Shown: positions 54,631 through 64,000 of the stretch, one piece after another
Position numbering within the stretch: position 1 is the first letter of the stretch
Layout of the letters: every line of letters begins with the position of its first letter
Assembly: GCF_910592395.1 (NCBI RefSeq)
Contig: NC_088324.1
Location: 1,986,001-2,050,000 of the forward strand
Source: Lineus longissimus
Taxonomy: Eukaryota; Nemertea; Pilidiophora; Heteronemertea; Lineidae
DNA length: 64,000 bases
Reading direction: 5' to 3'
Notes under the pieces: generated by a model
What the model was told of the DNA's origin: nothing
Database searches by the model: none
Seen by the model: the letters and a program-made list of their open reading frames with translations, nothing else
Translations under genes and position numbers: made by a program

Positions 54631-57600
54631 ATGCCTCGGTGCATGGTCCCAGGATGTGGGAATATGTCCGTTGTGACGAGTGGAATTCGATTCAAACAGT
54701 GGCCACTGAAAGATGAAGAACTTTCTAGGAAATGGTTGCATGTGATTCGGCGGGCTGACCTAGACAAAAGAAAGAAAACATTCACAAAGAATGACCGAGT
54801 TTGCGAGCTACACTTCGAGAAAGACTGTTTTGAATCTGAAGGTGAGCTGAAGGCCAAAGCATTTGGAAGGAAGACCCCGAAAACTTGGATTAGAGCTGAC
54901 GCAGTGCCCACCCTTTGCAAGCCTGGCCAGTTCCCCGTGCCCTCGCCCACCCCGTCCTCATCATCGAATTCCGCCAACGGTGCAAGTGGGAGTGCCTTGA
55001 TTTCGACTCCTGCATCATCAGTCAAGGTTAGAACTCCGAAACGACCAAGAAGTGTTGACAGGATTCAAAGGCTAACCCAAAAAAATGTAAGTAGCCTAGT
55101 GGTGTAGTAGCCCTAGGAGTATAATATAGGAAGGCCGAGCCATACGCCTACGGCCTACCGCTAGGCCTAGGCCTAAAACGAATATGACCTAGGCCTAGCT
55201 CTAAACGAAGGCAGTAGAGTAAGCCCTAGACCTTCAGAATATGCAGTCTCTCGACTCTAGGCTCAGCCCAGCATGACCAGCAAAACCATGGAAATCTAAA
55301 CCGACCTTTTCCTTGCCAAAAGCACTATAATAATATAAAAGCCACTACCAGTACCACAACCCCCCTACTTTTGAGTCTGTGGCATAGCCTGTGTGCCTTA
55401 GTTATATGAATCATACCCCGACAGACATGGGGCTTGGCATGTTGCGGGCTACCCTCACCGCTCCATCAGCCACTCAAGTATATACTCTTACTGTGTATTT
55501 ACATTGATTTACTAATAGTCCTGCTCTACTTCCAGATTGTACAGTCATTACTTCAAGACAGCCCCAGCAAAGCAAGTGAAGTCAGCAACACCCCAACGGT
55601 TGGGAAGAAAAGGAGAACAAGAGGCCCAAGGGCCTGGCGCTCAGCTGAGTTGTTGCTGCGTTGTTCGTATATATTACATTACTCGTCAAACTCTACTAAA
55701 CTAAGGACTCAAAGCCTAAGGATATTAGCTTCTGGATGTGCAACAGTGAATTACGGTAGACTGGCGCAATCTACTTCAAGCAAGCTCCACCCTTGCAATG
55801 TGTGCGCAAACAGATAACCTAACCTATATTGGACCATCAATTCTACACACAGCAACATGATTTATCCTCAGCTGTTACCATGATGATGATGATGATGATC
55901 CTTTTCGCAAATTGGTCGTCTTCTGTCTTTCTTCCATACTTCAGTGCCACCGGATGTAGTCTGCCCTTGTGGAGGGATCCTTTCAGCACCGGGACACAAG
56001 AATCCATGCGAATTGAATCACATGGAGAGACTAGCCCAATCACCCGCTTTTGGCTGGGTAGAAATGGGTAAATCTCGCAGACTGGACCTTAAACTCTACT
56101 GCCGACGTGTGAGGCCGGTCTGACAGATGAGTAAGTGGGGTCCACCTAATGCAGAAGGCACCAGTTTCCCTAACTAAAAGGGTAACATTAACAAAATGCT
56201 CTACCCAACTCTATTATTGCCTAAAGGCCTGTGTACAATAGTAAAATATTAGCAACATTTTTACATTTCCAGTTGCAACAAATGTTGCAAAAATGTTGCG
56301 TAGTCTTACAACATGTTGTAAAATTGTTGCAAATTAAATGCAATGCAATTCTTTGTTGCATGTTGTAAAAATGTTGCAAACTCTTCAGCCAATCAGAAAT
56401 AGGATTTGCGTCATGTGATCTACCGGAGTTCATGTGACTTGAACAAGAAGCAGGTATAGCAACTCTCAAGTGAGTGTCTTGCTTCGTAGGGTGATGAAAC
56501 CTTTTCTAGAAGTTTTTGTGTGACGGCTTGTCAGTCAGCCGCAACTCCTTTAGGCTGCGTATCCATAGGCTGTTCCGTGCCCTGCACAACATTCCCTTTT
56601 TACCGCCTGGCGCGCCACACGGACAATGAACCTTCGTTGGTGTTATTGATCGTTCCCATAGGTTATGCCGTATCACATTGCGGGCATATATGCACTGTGG
56701 ATTGGGAATATAGGCCCATATTGGGATTGAACATGTCCATTCTTTTGCGAGTGAACAACACGGAAGCAATGTCTGAGGCGAAATTAATTCAAGAGGTTCA
56801 TCAACGGGAACTACTCTGGGATCCCGAAACTGATGATTATCATAACAAGCACGAACCTGTAATTTGTTGCTTAAAAGTCAGGTTTTATATACATGTACAT
56901 GTCAATTTGATGTTGCAAGTGAAAATACAAGTTACTTGTATTTTCATTTTCAATATTCATAAGAAATTGTCTTCTGAAATAATGACAGCGTGCGGATAAA
57001 CGCGATTGACCGCTGCGAAATGAGGACTACAAAGGCCTACATGACCAAAAAGGAATATCCAATGGAGACTCGGGGCATAGTGCCAGGTCACAAGGCTGTT
57101 ACGCCATAACGCCACACTACACAAGGGCATACCCTATGGATACGCGGCCTTAACAGGCAGTGGTATGCCCCATCATCCACCCTCATTTTGATCCAGGGCC
57201 TGGTCCATATTCTCTTTGGTTATTTCGCCGCCTCTTCCGTCTCTCAACAATGACAGCTAAAATTGCTGCAGAAGCACTCAAAACACATCTTCTCTCCTTG
57301 GAATCATCCATTTTCCCTCCAAAATACCTATTTCCCTTTGTTCCCACTAAAAAGTTTGCAACAATTTACCAACATGTTGTAAAAATGTTGCTAATTTGTT
57401 GCAATTTTGTTGCTAGTGAACACAGGGCCTTGAAGGGCTTGTTGCAAAATTGTTGTAAAAATGTTGGTAAAATGTTGGTAAAATGTTGGTAAAATGTTGG
57501 TAAAATGTTGGTAAAATGTTGGTAAAATGTTGCTAATATTTTACTAGTGTACACCCTGCTTAAGTCAAGTGAAACTCTTAACAAACCTTAGCAGAATGCC

Positions 57601-60600
57601 ACCATTGAAATGTTGATAATAATGATAGCAAGTAAAAACTTTAAACAGATAGACTTGATTTTTTTAACCAACTGCCACATGCGGTTTTCTTTATTTAGTA
57701 AATTTTGAGGTAAGTATTACAGAATGAAATACTTGAATACTAGAATTGCCTGGCTCTTCTGATGATTGCACTGGTGAACACCGAAGTCGATGGGATGTGC
57801 AAAGTCATAGCTCGATCCTCTCTCTTGGTCATCTTTGAGATGTAGTCACCAAATATGTTCAAATGCAGCTGCAGATCATTCCTGTCCTGCAAAACATGAT
57901 GAGGAGATAACATTTTAATTTTGATAGAATAGGTAAGCTAGCCAAGTTTTATATCAAATACAAGGCCAACAACAACTGATAAGGCGCTAGGGCCGAATGA
58001 TCAAGGAAGTTCATTGATATGATTGGGAATACATTGTGATAAGAGTGATGAATCGGCCCCGTTTGAAGCATTGTGCTATGTACAGTGTGCAAGTGTCAGT
58101 GTGTATCATATCGCATTTACTGTTTGTTGACATTTCAAATCGCTGGCGTCGATCCTCAATTACACTGTTTATGTACATTGGCAACCTTACCCGATGATAT
58201 CAGAACGATGTTTATTATTGTCTTGTTTATTCACATTAGTTCTGCTATGTGACAAGAGTTATTTGTTGAGAAATCCATGATTTAAAGCCGGACTTTGACA
58301 TCGTTTCTCAGACCAACCAAGCTGCATTTCGCAGATCGTTTTTCAACGATCGTCGACGAACTATTTCAAATTAATCACATCCAATTAAACAATCCAAGCC
58401 TTCCCTAATGTCATCAACATGCAATAACACAAGCAGCCAAATATTGTCGCCTATGAAATTGTGAATTTAATGAGAACTTACCTCTGAATTGACAGAACGC
58501 GATCTATTCCATAGCATGGTCTCCTTACGTCTGAACTGCGCAGACTCGAGACGTGACGTTCGCTGCATGTGTGATTGGACGTGGGATAACTCGCGTGAAA
58601 TTTAAAATGCTCTTCTTGGGGGGTGCTCACTAAATTGCGCCAGTAACACCACCTGGTGAGAAATTCATGAACTACGCCTATTGATAATGAAAGAGAAAGC
58701 TTTGCTCTATAAAATTAGATTTGATTCATGATCCCCAACTGAGAAATCAGCTGCTGGAAAAGTTTTTGGAAAATTTCGCTTGGTGCCACCTAGTGGCCAA
58801 ACCGCTCATCCTGCCGGACCCACATTTGGTCTATTCAGGAGTCCTGAAGGGTCTCAACGCCTCAGAGGGAAAATCTATCGCCTATCCGCCATAGTTTTGA
58901 AACGTGCCTGTTTAACGGACAGACAGACACACAGACAGACAGACAGACACACAGGCAGACACACAGACAGACAGACAGACAGACACACAGACAGACAGAC
59001 AGATAGACACACAGACAGACAGACAGACACTCATTCTACCATTTACTCATATGAATAGCTCAGCTTTTCAGCTGAGCTAAAAAATGATACCGAGCCACCC
59101 ACGCCACCAGATGCCGATGTCATCCCCACCCCACCACCAGTGAAGCATGATGTTGATACCCAAACAGACTGGGATATGGCATTCATGCAGAGGATAGATG
59201 GCATGTTGTATGGCTCAGTGGAGGTCATACAGCATGATCATTCCTATAGTAAGGTAATTGTAAAATGAATCCTAACTTCTAAAGATTTGGATGTAACAAT
59301 AGAAATACAATAACCATGGTAATTCATGAAATGAATCATGTTTACCTATTACAAGTACTGTATACATTAGCAGTAAGCATACAGCATACAATGAGGCAAA
59401 TGCAGAATGTCCTACTGTACCCCAAATGATGAATATACTATTACTAAAGAAAAAAACAATCCATTTATTGATTCAAATAATGGTTAAAAGTATACGTGTT
59501 CAGTAATAAAAACATTCAAAAGCTTTGATGTACTAGTAGTAATGTGACATTTCCCACTTTTCAGGCTAATCAACCGGATCAAGATTCCACTCTCCGACCA
59601 AGATCAAGCAGTGAAGGTACAAGAGAAGCAGACTTGCAACCTCCTCAGCCTAGTCCTGATATCAGCTCAGCAGATGTGCTACAATCATGCCAGGTTAGTT
59701 ATTTTCAAAGACGCTCATTGTCACCAATGCTGCTTCCTAGCTTTGAGGAATAGGAATTTACTTACCATTACCAACAAACAGTGTGCATGTGATGTATGTG
59801 TAGGTGGTTGGCTTGTTATACAAGCATTATTTTCTGGTACATGTACATTACGGTATAATGGAGCTAAATGTGTTCATCAATACCCCCCCCCCCCCCCGAA
59901 TGTGAGTGATCGCTTTGCTCTTGATATTGTCTCTAACTAAAACCAAAAATTCTGTTCCAGCTTCTGCCTGGAGGAGGAAGTAATTTACATGTAGACGATG
60001 CACTAGCTGCTACCTCAGAGTCTGATGTTACCAGTGACGACTCTGACTTCGAGCTTCCTACCACAGCGAGGAAGGTGGATGATTGTGCAAAACACTTTGA
60101 TATATTAGACGAGGACCAATTTTCCAATAGTGCTGGTGATTACATTGAGCAGGAGAAATTCATTGTGTACGAGGGTAAACTATTAGATATATTCCTATCT
60201 TATGGCACTTGTCCAGACTGTGGCCAGAAGTTTGGAACTATTTGTAAGAATCAAATTCAGCGTGGCTCTTTAGTCACATTTCGTTTGGTTTGCAAAAACC
60301 ACCATGTCTTCTACTGGCATTCCCAGCCTGTTTGCAACAAGGCTCCAGTTGGGAACATTTCATTGGCTGCCTCAATTCTCTTCACTGGAAATACTTTCAC
60401 CTCTGTAATGAAATTTGCCAAACTAATGAACATCCGCTTTATTACAAAATCAACGTTTCATGGCAAACAGAATTTGTACCTCTTTCCTGTGGTAGATGAA
60501 GCTTGGAGAGAGCACAGGTCCAAGCTTGTTCAGGCCCTGCAGGACAGGTCAATTACTGTCATTGGCGATGGACGGTGTGACTCACCTGGACACAGTGCCA

Positions 60601-61586
60601 AGTATGGTACGTATACCGTTATGGGGGCCGCCAATGAGAAGGTGATTGATTTCAGTTTGAAACAGGTTAGACCTGATTTGAAGAGCTGCAACATGGAGAA
60701 AGAGGGCCTCATCGACTGCCTTGACAGCTTAAAACATTCTAAAATTACAGTTGGAGTTTTGGCTACTGACCGCCACCCCCAGATTTCAAAGATGATGCGA
60801 ACTAATTACAAAGAAATTAACCACCAGTATGACGTCTGGCACTTTGCCAAAAGCATTTCAAAAAAACTGAACAAAGCTGTCAAGAAAGCCGCTTGTCGCC
60901 CTCTTGGTCCATGGATCAAGGCTATCATTGTTCACCTCTGGTTTTCAGCTGCATCTTGTGAGGGTGACCCTGTGTTGTTGAAAGAGATATGGACATCCAT
61001 CCTGTATCATGTCCAGGATATCCATGAATGGGGGGACAAAACCATGTTTCATGCTTGTAACCATGCCCCCCTCACAGACGAAGAGTCTAGAAAAAAGAAA
61101 TGGCTTGAACCAGACTCTCCTTCACTAAAAGCATTGGCAACTGTTGTCAATGACAAGAGATTACTGGCAGATGTTGGTAAACTGAGTAGTTTCTGCCACA
61201 CAGGAATACTAGAAGTGTATCATTCAGAGATGATAAAATACATGCCAAAGAGCAGGCATTTTTCTTACAAGGGCATAGTTGCAAGGACCCAGCTAGTTGC
61301 ATTGGATCACAATGAACATTCTGAGCGCAAACAGATCACCAACAAGTCAGGGAAGCCACGATATTACCACAGTTGTCCCAAGGGACGGGACCATTGGGTT
61401 GCAAAAAATGTAAAAGAGCACAAGGATTATGCTTACCTCCCAAAAATTATGACAACTGTGGTTGAACATGTCATGTCTGGCACAAAACCCACACCGGTGT
61501 TGGAGCCAATCCTTCCACAGAGAATAACCTCTGTTGAGAGACCTGATCTTGAAGAGTCGCTCCGATACTCTAGGTTCATCAAATGA
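54631..61586 (+). CDS. Kolobok transposase (THAP + DDE), exon 2 split by insertion
   Basis: Exons 54631-55086, 55536-55617 joined to 59084-59253, 59565-59693 and 59961-61586 are all phase 0 and total about 820 codons. Exon 1 has a THAP finger (MPRCMVPGC ... KWLHVIRRADLD ... VCELHFEKDCF ... AVPTL). Exons 2-3 are serine/proline-rich. Exon 4 starts acidic, then shows a CPDCGQKFGTIC zinc motif, VIGDGRCDSPGHSAKYGTYT (first Asp), VLATDRHPQISKMM (second Asp), QYDVWHFAKSISKKLNKAV, and TGILEVYHSEMIKYMPKSRH (Glu), then HSERKQITNKSG. This is the Kolobok order. The protein would bind the ends through THAP and cut at TTAA in the nucleus. The only lesion is the 3.47-kb element at 55618-59083. No stop or shift is seen. 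Confidence 0.85.
56231..57554. mobile_element. TIR element with GTGTACACTAG ends (copy 2)
   Basis: Same element as 48564-49874, inverted. One end reads GTGTACAATAG (one substitution). Here the flanks are AGG on both sides when read on the minus strand (GCAGG before, AGGCC after), which slightly favours a 3-bp duplication. The tandem GGTAAAATGTT units at 57468-57530 differ in number from copy 1. Confidence 0.65.
56553..57149. mobile_element. 597-bp Harbinger-type MITE (copy 2)
   Basis: Inverted copy of 48936-49532, same length, flanked by TTA at 56550-56552 and 57150-57152 (complement of TAA). It sits inside the GTGTACACTAG element and is the innermost layer of the nest. Confidence 0.8.
58917..59034. 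repeat. ACAG/ACACAG microsatellite
   Basis: About 115 bp of imperfect GACAGACAGACACACA units directly before the 3' hairpin of HINE-like element 2. It occupies the position of the GAC/ACG microsatellite in HINE copies A-C. The frame through it (58780-59058) is not a gene. Confidence 0.9.
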
Positions 61587-61589
61587 ACG

Positions 61590-62085
61590 AAGGTGGGAAT
61601 TGAACAGACATGACATGTAGGGTGGGTTGGGTTGGGGGGAATTTTTGAAGCTAAAAAACATATTTTATTGGTCTTTCAGGCCATCGAATAATGAAATGAT
61701 TTAGTCTCTTTTGTTAAACTTTGAATAAGAATGCTTTATTGAATTTGTATAACATCAAGTGTATAACTTTCTGGGGCCACTTCTTGTTTGGACCCTTTCA
61801 TAAATAGATTTATAAAAAATATTTAAATGCATTTTTCTAAAGTTTTTTTACAGGCCCTTGTCTCATGGTTGGCCCGGGTTAGAGATCAATTACAGTAAGG
61901 GGATGCCACCCAGGAGAGATTACAGTGCATAGTATTCTAAAAGTGAAATATTTCTGAGGTAACCGTCTTCTCAACTGGGAGTCAATTGAAAAATGTCCTT
62001 GATTGCACTATGTCCTCTTCTTTAGATAAAATGTGTCAGCAGTTTTTGGACTAGGATACCAAATAAATAGTGAGCGTGAAGAAAT
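61590..62085. other. Intergenic stretch between the two Kolobok genes
   Basis: Contains the 3' ends of two convergent genes. AATAAG/AATAAA-like signals for the transposase lie near 61724. No gene or repeat is recognised. Confidence 0.45.
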
Positions 62086-63149
62086 TCAGTCTGACTGGTC
62101 AAGGTCATCCATATTGGCTTCAAGAAAGCCAACATATTGGCCATTTGCAGCTGGGAATACCTCCCGAATACGCTTCACCACACAACTTGGGATGACACGA
62201 CGAATTTTCCGGCCGAGGAACCCATGGGCCCAAAAGATCATTTGACGGTAGGCCCCATGCCTGAGGCACCTGAAAGAAGAAAATTCAACTCCAATAATAT
62301 TTATTTTTTTATCAGGAACCTATTCAGTTCATCTTGTACACTAGTATTATATTTACATTTACCATGAATGTTCAATAAAATTGCTTGTTATTCACATAAA
62401 ATCAGTTCTTATCTTATGCCAGTTGCTTCTCATTACTGAGGCCCCCATGTAAAAAGTGATGGGGTGGGGGTTAGAGAAGAAGTTATTCTCTAGCAATCCT
62501 CGAGAAGAATGACTTAACTGTGAAAGTTATGCCATTGCCAAATTTTGTTGAAGCAAAGAGAAATTAAATTTTTTTCGCCTGTTATGGGAAAAAATAAAAT
62601 TGTTCATTTCTTTTGACTTTAATTTTGCTACAGCCCATGACTCTGAGCCCCTTACTTGTTTGTCGGAGTGTTGTCATCCCTCCTCTCGATATAGGCGTGA
62701 TGTAGCCGGGCCATGGTTGTTTCGATCACTGCCCTGTTCAGGCAGACGGGGACGAAGTCCTGGTGGTCTGTGATGCATTCCATCAAAACGTCCCCACTGT
62801 CTGGGTCCTCAAACTTGGCTGCCACTACATCCTGATCATGGCAGCACATGCACTCAATATGTGTAGCCATAATATCACAGTGTGTGCATTTGCACCACTC
62901 CTCAACATTGAGGGTGGTCCGGTCCTCATCGGCGACCCCATCCACGTCCTCATTTCGGCCATCAACATCGGGTCCAGCTGCATCTTCAACAGCTTGAGCC
63001 ATAGCGGCAAGCTCCCCCTCTTCATATTCTGGCTCAAACTGGTAGCCCTGTACACTTACATTTCCCCCTATATCCAAATCTTCATAACTCCCGCTGCTCA
63101 TCGAAGTGTCACTGCTGTCAACATAGTTTTCATCATCCGAATCCGACAT
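62086..63149 (-). CDS. P2RX7_C-like protein carried by Kolobok, intact
   Basis: Minus-strand exon 1 (63149-62656) joins exon 2 (62269-62086) at a GTAAGG donor and CTTTCAG acceptor in phase 2, giving 225 residues without a break. Residues 1-90 are acidic (MSDSDDENYVDSSDTSMSSG, then EPEYEEGELAAMAQAVEDAA). Then comes the P2X7 C-terminal pattern: EEWCKCTHCDIMATHIECMC, CITDHQDFVPVCLNRAVIET, HGAYRQMIFWAHGFLGRKIR and RVIPSCVVKRIREVFP, ending YVGFLEANMDDLDQSD. In P2X7 this cytoplasmic ballast domain binds zinc and guanine nucleotide. Here there is no channel, so the role is unknown. It is convergent with the transposase gene and lies inside the TIRs. An upstream methionine (63176) is less likely than 63149. 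Confidence 0.85.
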
Positions 63150-63466
63150 GATTACAATACAATAAAACGATCTCAAAATATCAATCAGCTGACGGCTATT
63201 GTACGAATCCTATTGTACTGACATGCGGTGAATTGCACCCGTGACGTCACGATTCTCCGGTTTTCGAGGAGAGATCGCGAAAAAAGTGAGAAAATGGCGC
63301 CCTCCATGAACTCTGTGTTTAGTGGATTAAAAACACCTTTATTGGTACAAACGCAAATTTTTGTGCGATATACAGTCCTATATTGGAATAATAATGATAT
63401 ACGGAATATGCAGGTGTGTTAGTTTTCCCGATTATCGCTATAGTGATTTATTCCAGGAGCTATCCT

Positions 63467-63994
63467 TTAAGGTTTTTGGATTTTGCCCCCTGGTGGTCAA
63501 GTGGTGAATCATATTGGACCAAACTTCGGTCCCTGAGATCACCTGACTAAGGGGTGAATGTGTACCAAATTTGGTATCAATAGTCATTGCAGTTTAGAAA
63601 CGTGCCATCGTTACATCCTAACGGCCAATTTACACCATTTGACCTCTTGTGACCTTGAAAAGGAGGTCAAATCAAAAACCCGGAGGATATATGATGCACC
63701 TTTGCTAGAAGTACCTACCATATTTTTTTCAAAATTTCCCGACTACTATTAAGGGAGATATTGCATATTTTCACTTTTAACGTTTGGCCCCCTGGTGGCC
63801 AAACTATGAAACGAATCGGACCGAAACTTGGTCTCCAAGGTGTCATTACATAAGGGTACATGTGTACCAAGTTTCAACTCAATAGCTCTAACAGTTACGA
63901 AACGTGCCCTGCTAACGGACGACGGACGACGACGAGGGACGACGGACGCCACGGTATGGGATAAGCTCACCTCTGCTAAGAGGTGAGCTAAAAA
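63467..63994 (+). mobile_element. HINE/pearl-like repeat, copy C, right part
   Basis: Resumes after the right TTAA with GGTTTTTGGATTTTGCCCCC and continues through the third core unit, a short GAC/ACG tract and the hairpin AGCTCACCTCT/AGAGGTGAGCT with AAAA. It completes the copy begun at 53452. The microsatellite is much shorter than in A and B. Only a few bases of the right flank are in the window, so the host gag cannot be followed. Confidence 0.9.
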
Positions 63995-64000
63995 GGAGGT

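Larger units (their letters stand above)
55617..57953 (+). repeat. Arm 2 of the 2.3-kb inverted duplication
   Basis: Reverse complement of 48170-50485 with very few differences, for example one extra ATG unit near 55880, a small deletion of ACGCGTTTTGCTCTG-type sequence near 56300, and one extra GGTAAAATGTT unit near 57500. The spacer between arms is about 5.1 kb. It includes the complement of the unknown terminal exon at about 57745-57890. Confidence 0.85.
55617..59083 (+). mobile_element. HINE-like element 2 inside Kolobok exon 2
   Basis: The 5' end has ACAAG then the palindrome AGGCCCAAGGGCCT and GCGCTCAGCTGAG. The 3' end has an ACAG/ACACAG microsatellite (about 58917-59032) and a hairpin TAGCTCAGC-TTTTCA-GCTGAGCTA followed by AAAAA. 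This is the same plan as HINE copies A-C with diverged sequence. Deleting it joins ...AAAAGGAGAA to ATGATACC... in frame, with no target duplication beyond ambiguous A residues, as expected for rolling-circle insertion. Its left 2.34 kb (55617-57953) is the inverted duplicate of 48170-50485. 57954-58780 is unique, and 58780-58916 resembles the last core unit of the HINE family (GGTGCCACCTAGTGGCCAAAC). Confidence 0.75.
54037..63466 (+). mobile_element. Kolobok DNA transposon, 9.43 kb, TTAA TSD
   Basis: Perfect inverted ends of 22 bp (AGGATAGCTCCTGGAATAAA...) are flanked by TTAA at 54033-54036 and 63467-63470. The empty site is known from HINE copies A and B (CACATTTTTAAGGTTTTTGG), so boundaries are exact. 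It carries a THAP/DDE transposase gene rightward and a P2RX7_C-like gene leftward. A 3.47-kb HINE-like element lies inside exon 2, leaving about 5.96 kb of Kolobok sequence. Both genes lack stops or shifts, which points to a young copy. Confidence 0.92.

Overview
This is a eukaryotic nuclear DNA window, most likely from a marine invertebrate. Coding pieces are split by introns with GT...AG sites, there is no operon-like packing, and nearly everything recognisable is transposon-derived. A lophotrochozoan (mollusc or brachiopod-like) is my preferred guess. It rests on pearl/HINE-like repeats with a GGCCC-type 5' palindrome and an AGGTGAGCTAAAAA 3' hairpin, plus Kolobok, P2RX7_C-like and BEL/Pao elements. 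An invertebrate deuterostome cannot be excluded. I see no rRNA, no credible tRNA, no CRISPR and no clear host gene, except possibly a BEN-domain gene fragment near the left edge.

Layout. 1-2 kb: full HINE-like repeat, copy A. 2-3.3 kb: BEN-domain exons with a TTAA MITE in an intron. 3.3-4.9 kb: CAAGAA/TTCTTG-rich array and small palindromes. 4.9-5.9 kb: decayed Kolobok transposase. 6.6-7.2 kb: 3' end of a LINE. 8.6-10.5 kb: decayed multi-exon transposon gene. 10.7-14.5 kb: BEL/Pao gag split by a two-gene PIF-Harbinger element. 15.6-16.9 kb: DUF7869-like gene with two stops. 17.5-20.6 kb: L2/CR1-like LINE inside a small inverted-repeat element. 21.3-21.9 kb: Ty3/gypsy relic and a coding-like tandem duplication. 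23.1-29.8 kb: second LINE, cut by a complete 3.92-kb PIF-Harbinger element with TAT target duplication. 30.1-32.3 kb: mosaic gene joining retroelement, pogo-type transposase, OTU protease-like, six 28-residue repeats and a zinc finger. 32.7-33.9 kb: HINE copy B. 34.8-35.8 kb: MULE-type MITE with 9-bp target duplication. 36.5-43.6 kb: THAP relic, piggyBac fragment, DUF7869-like N-terminus, P2RX7_C-like gene and Mutator-like transposase. 45-51.5 kb: several MITEs and one arm of a 2.3-kb inverted duplication. 52.1-53.4 kb: five tandem LTR/primer-site/gag-start units. 53.4-64 kb: HINE copy C split by a 9.43-kb Kolobok element.

The best part is the right end, where six insertions are nested: BEL-like gag < HINE copy C < Kolobok < second HINE-like element < TIR element < Harbinger MITE. 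The Kolobok element has perfect TIRs and TTAA duplications. Its THAP-to-transposase gene is open across four exons of about 820 codons, all phase 0, once the nested 3.47-kb insertion is skipped. It also carries, on the opposite strand, an intact two-exon 225-residue P2RX7_C-like gene. A second P2RX7_C-like gene lies beside a Mutator-like transposase at 40-43 kb. This suggests the P2X7 C-terminal (ballast) domain is a recurrent accessory of DNA transposons here.
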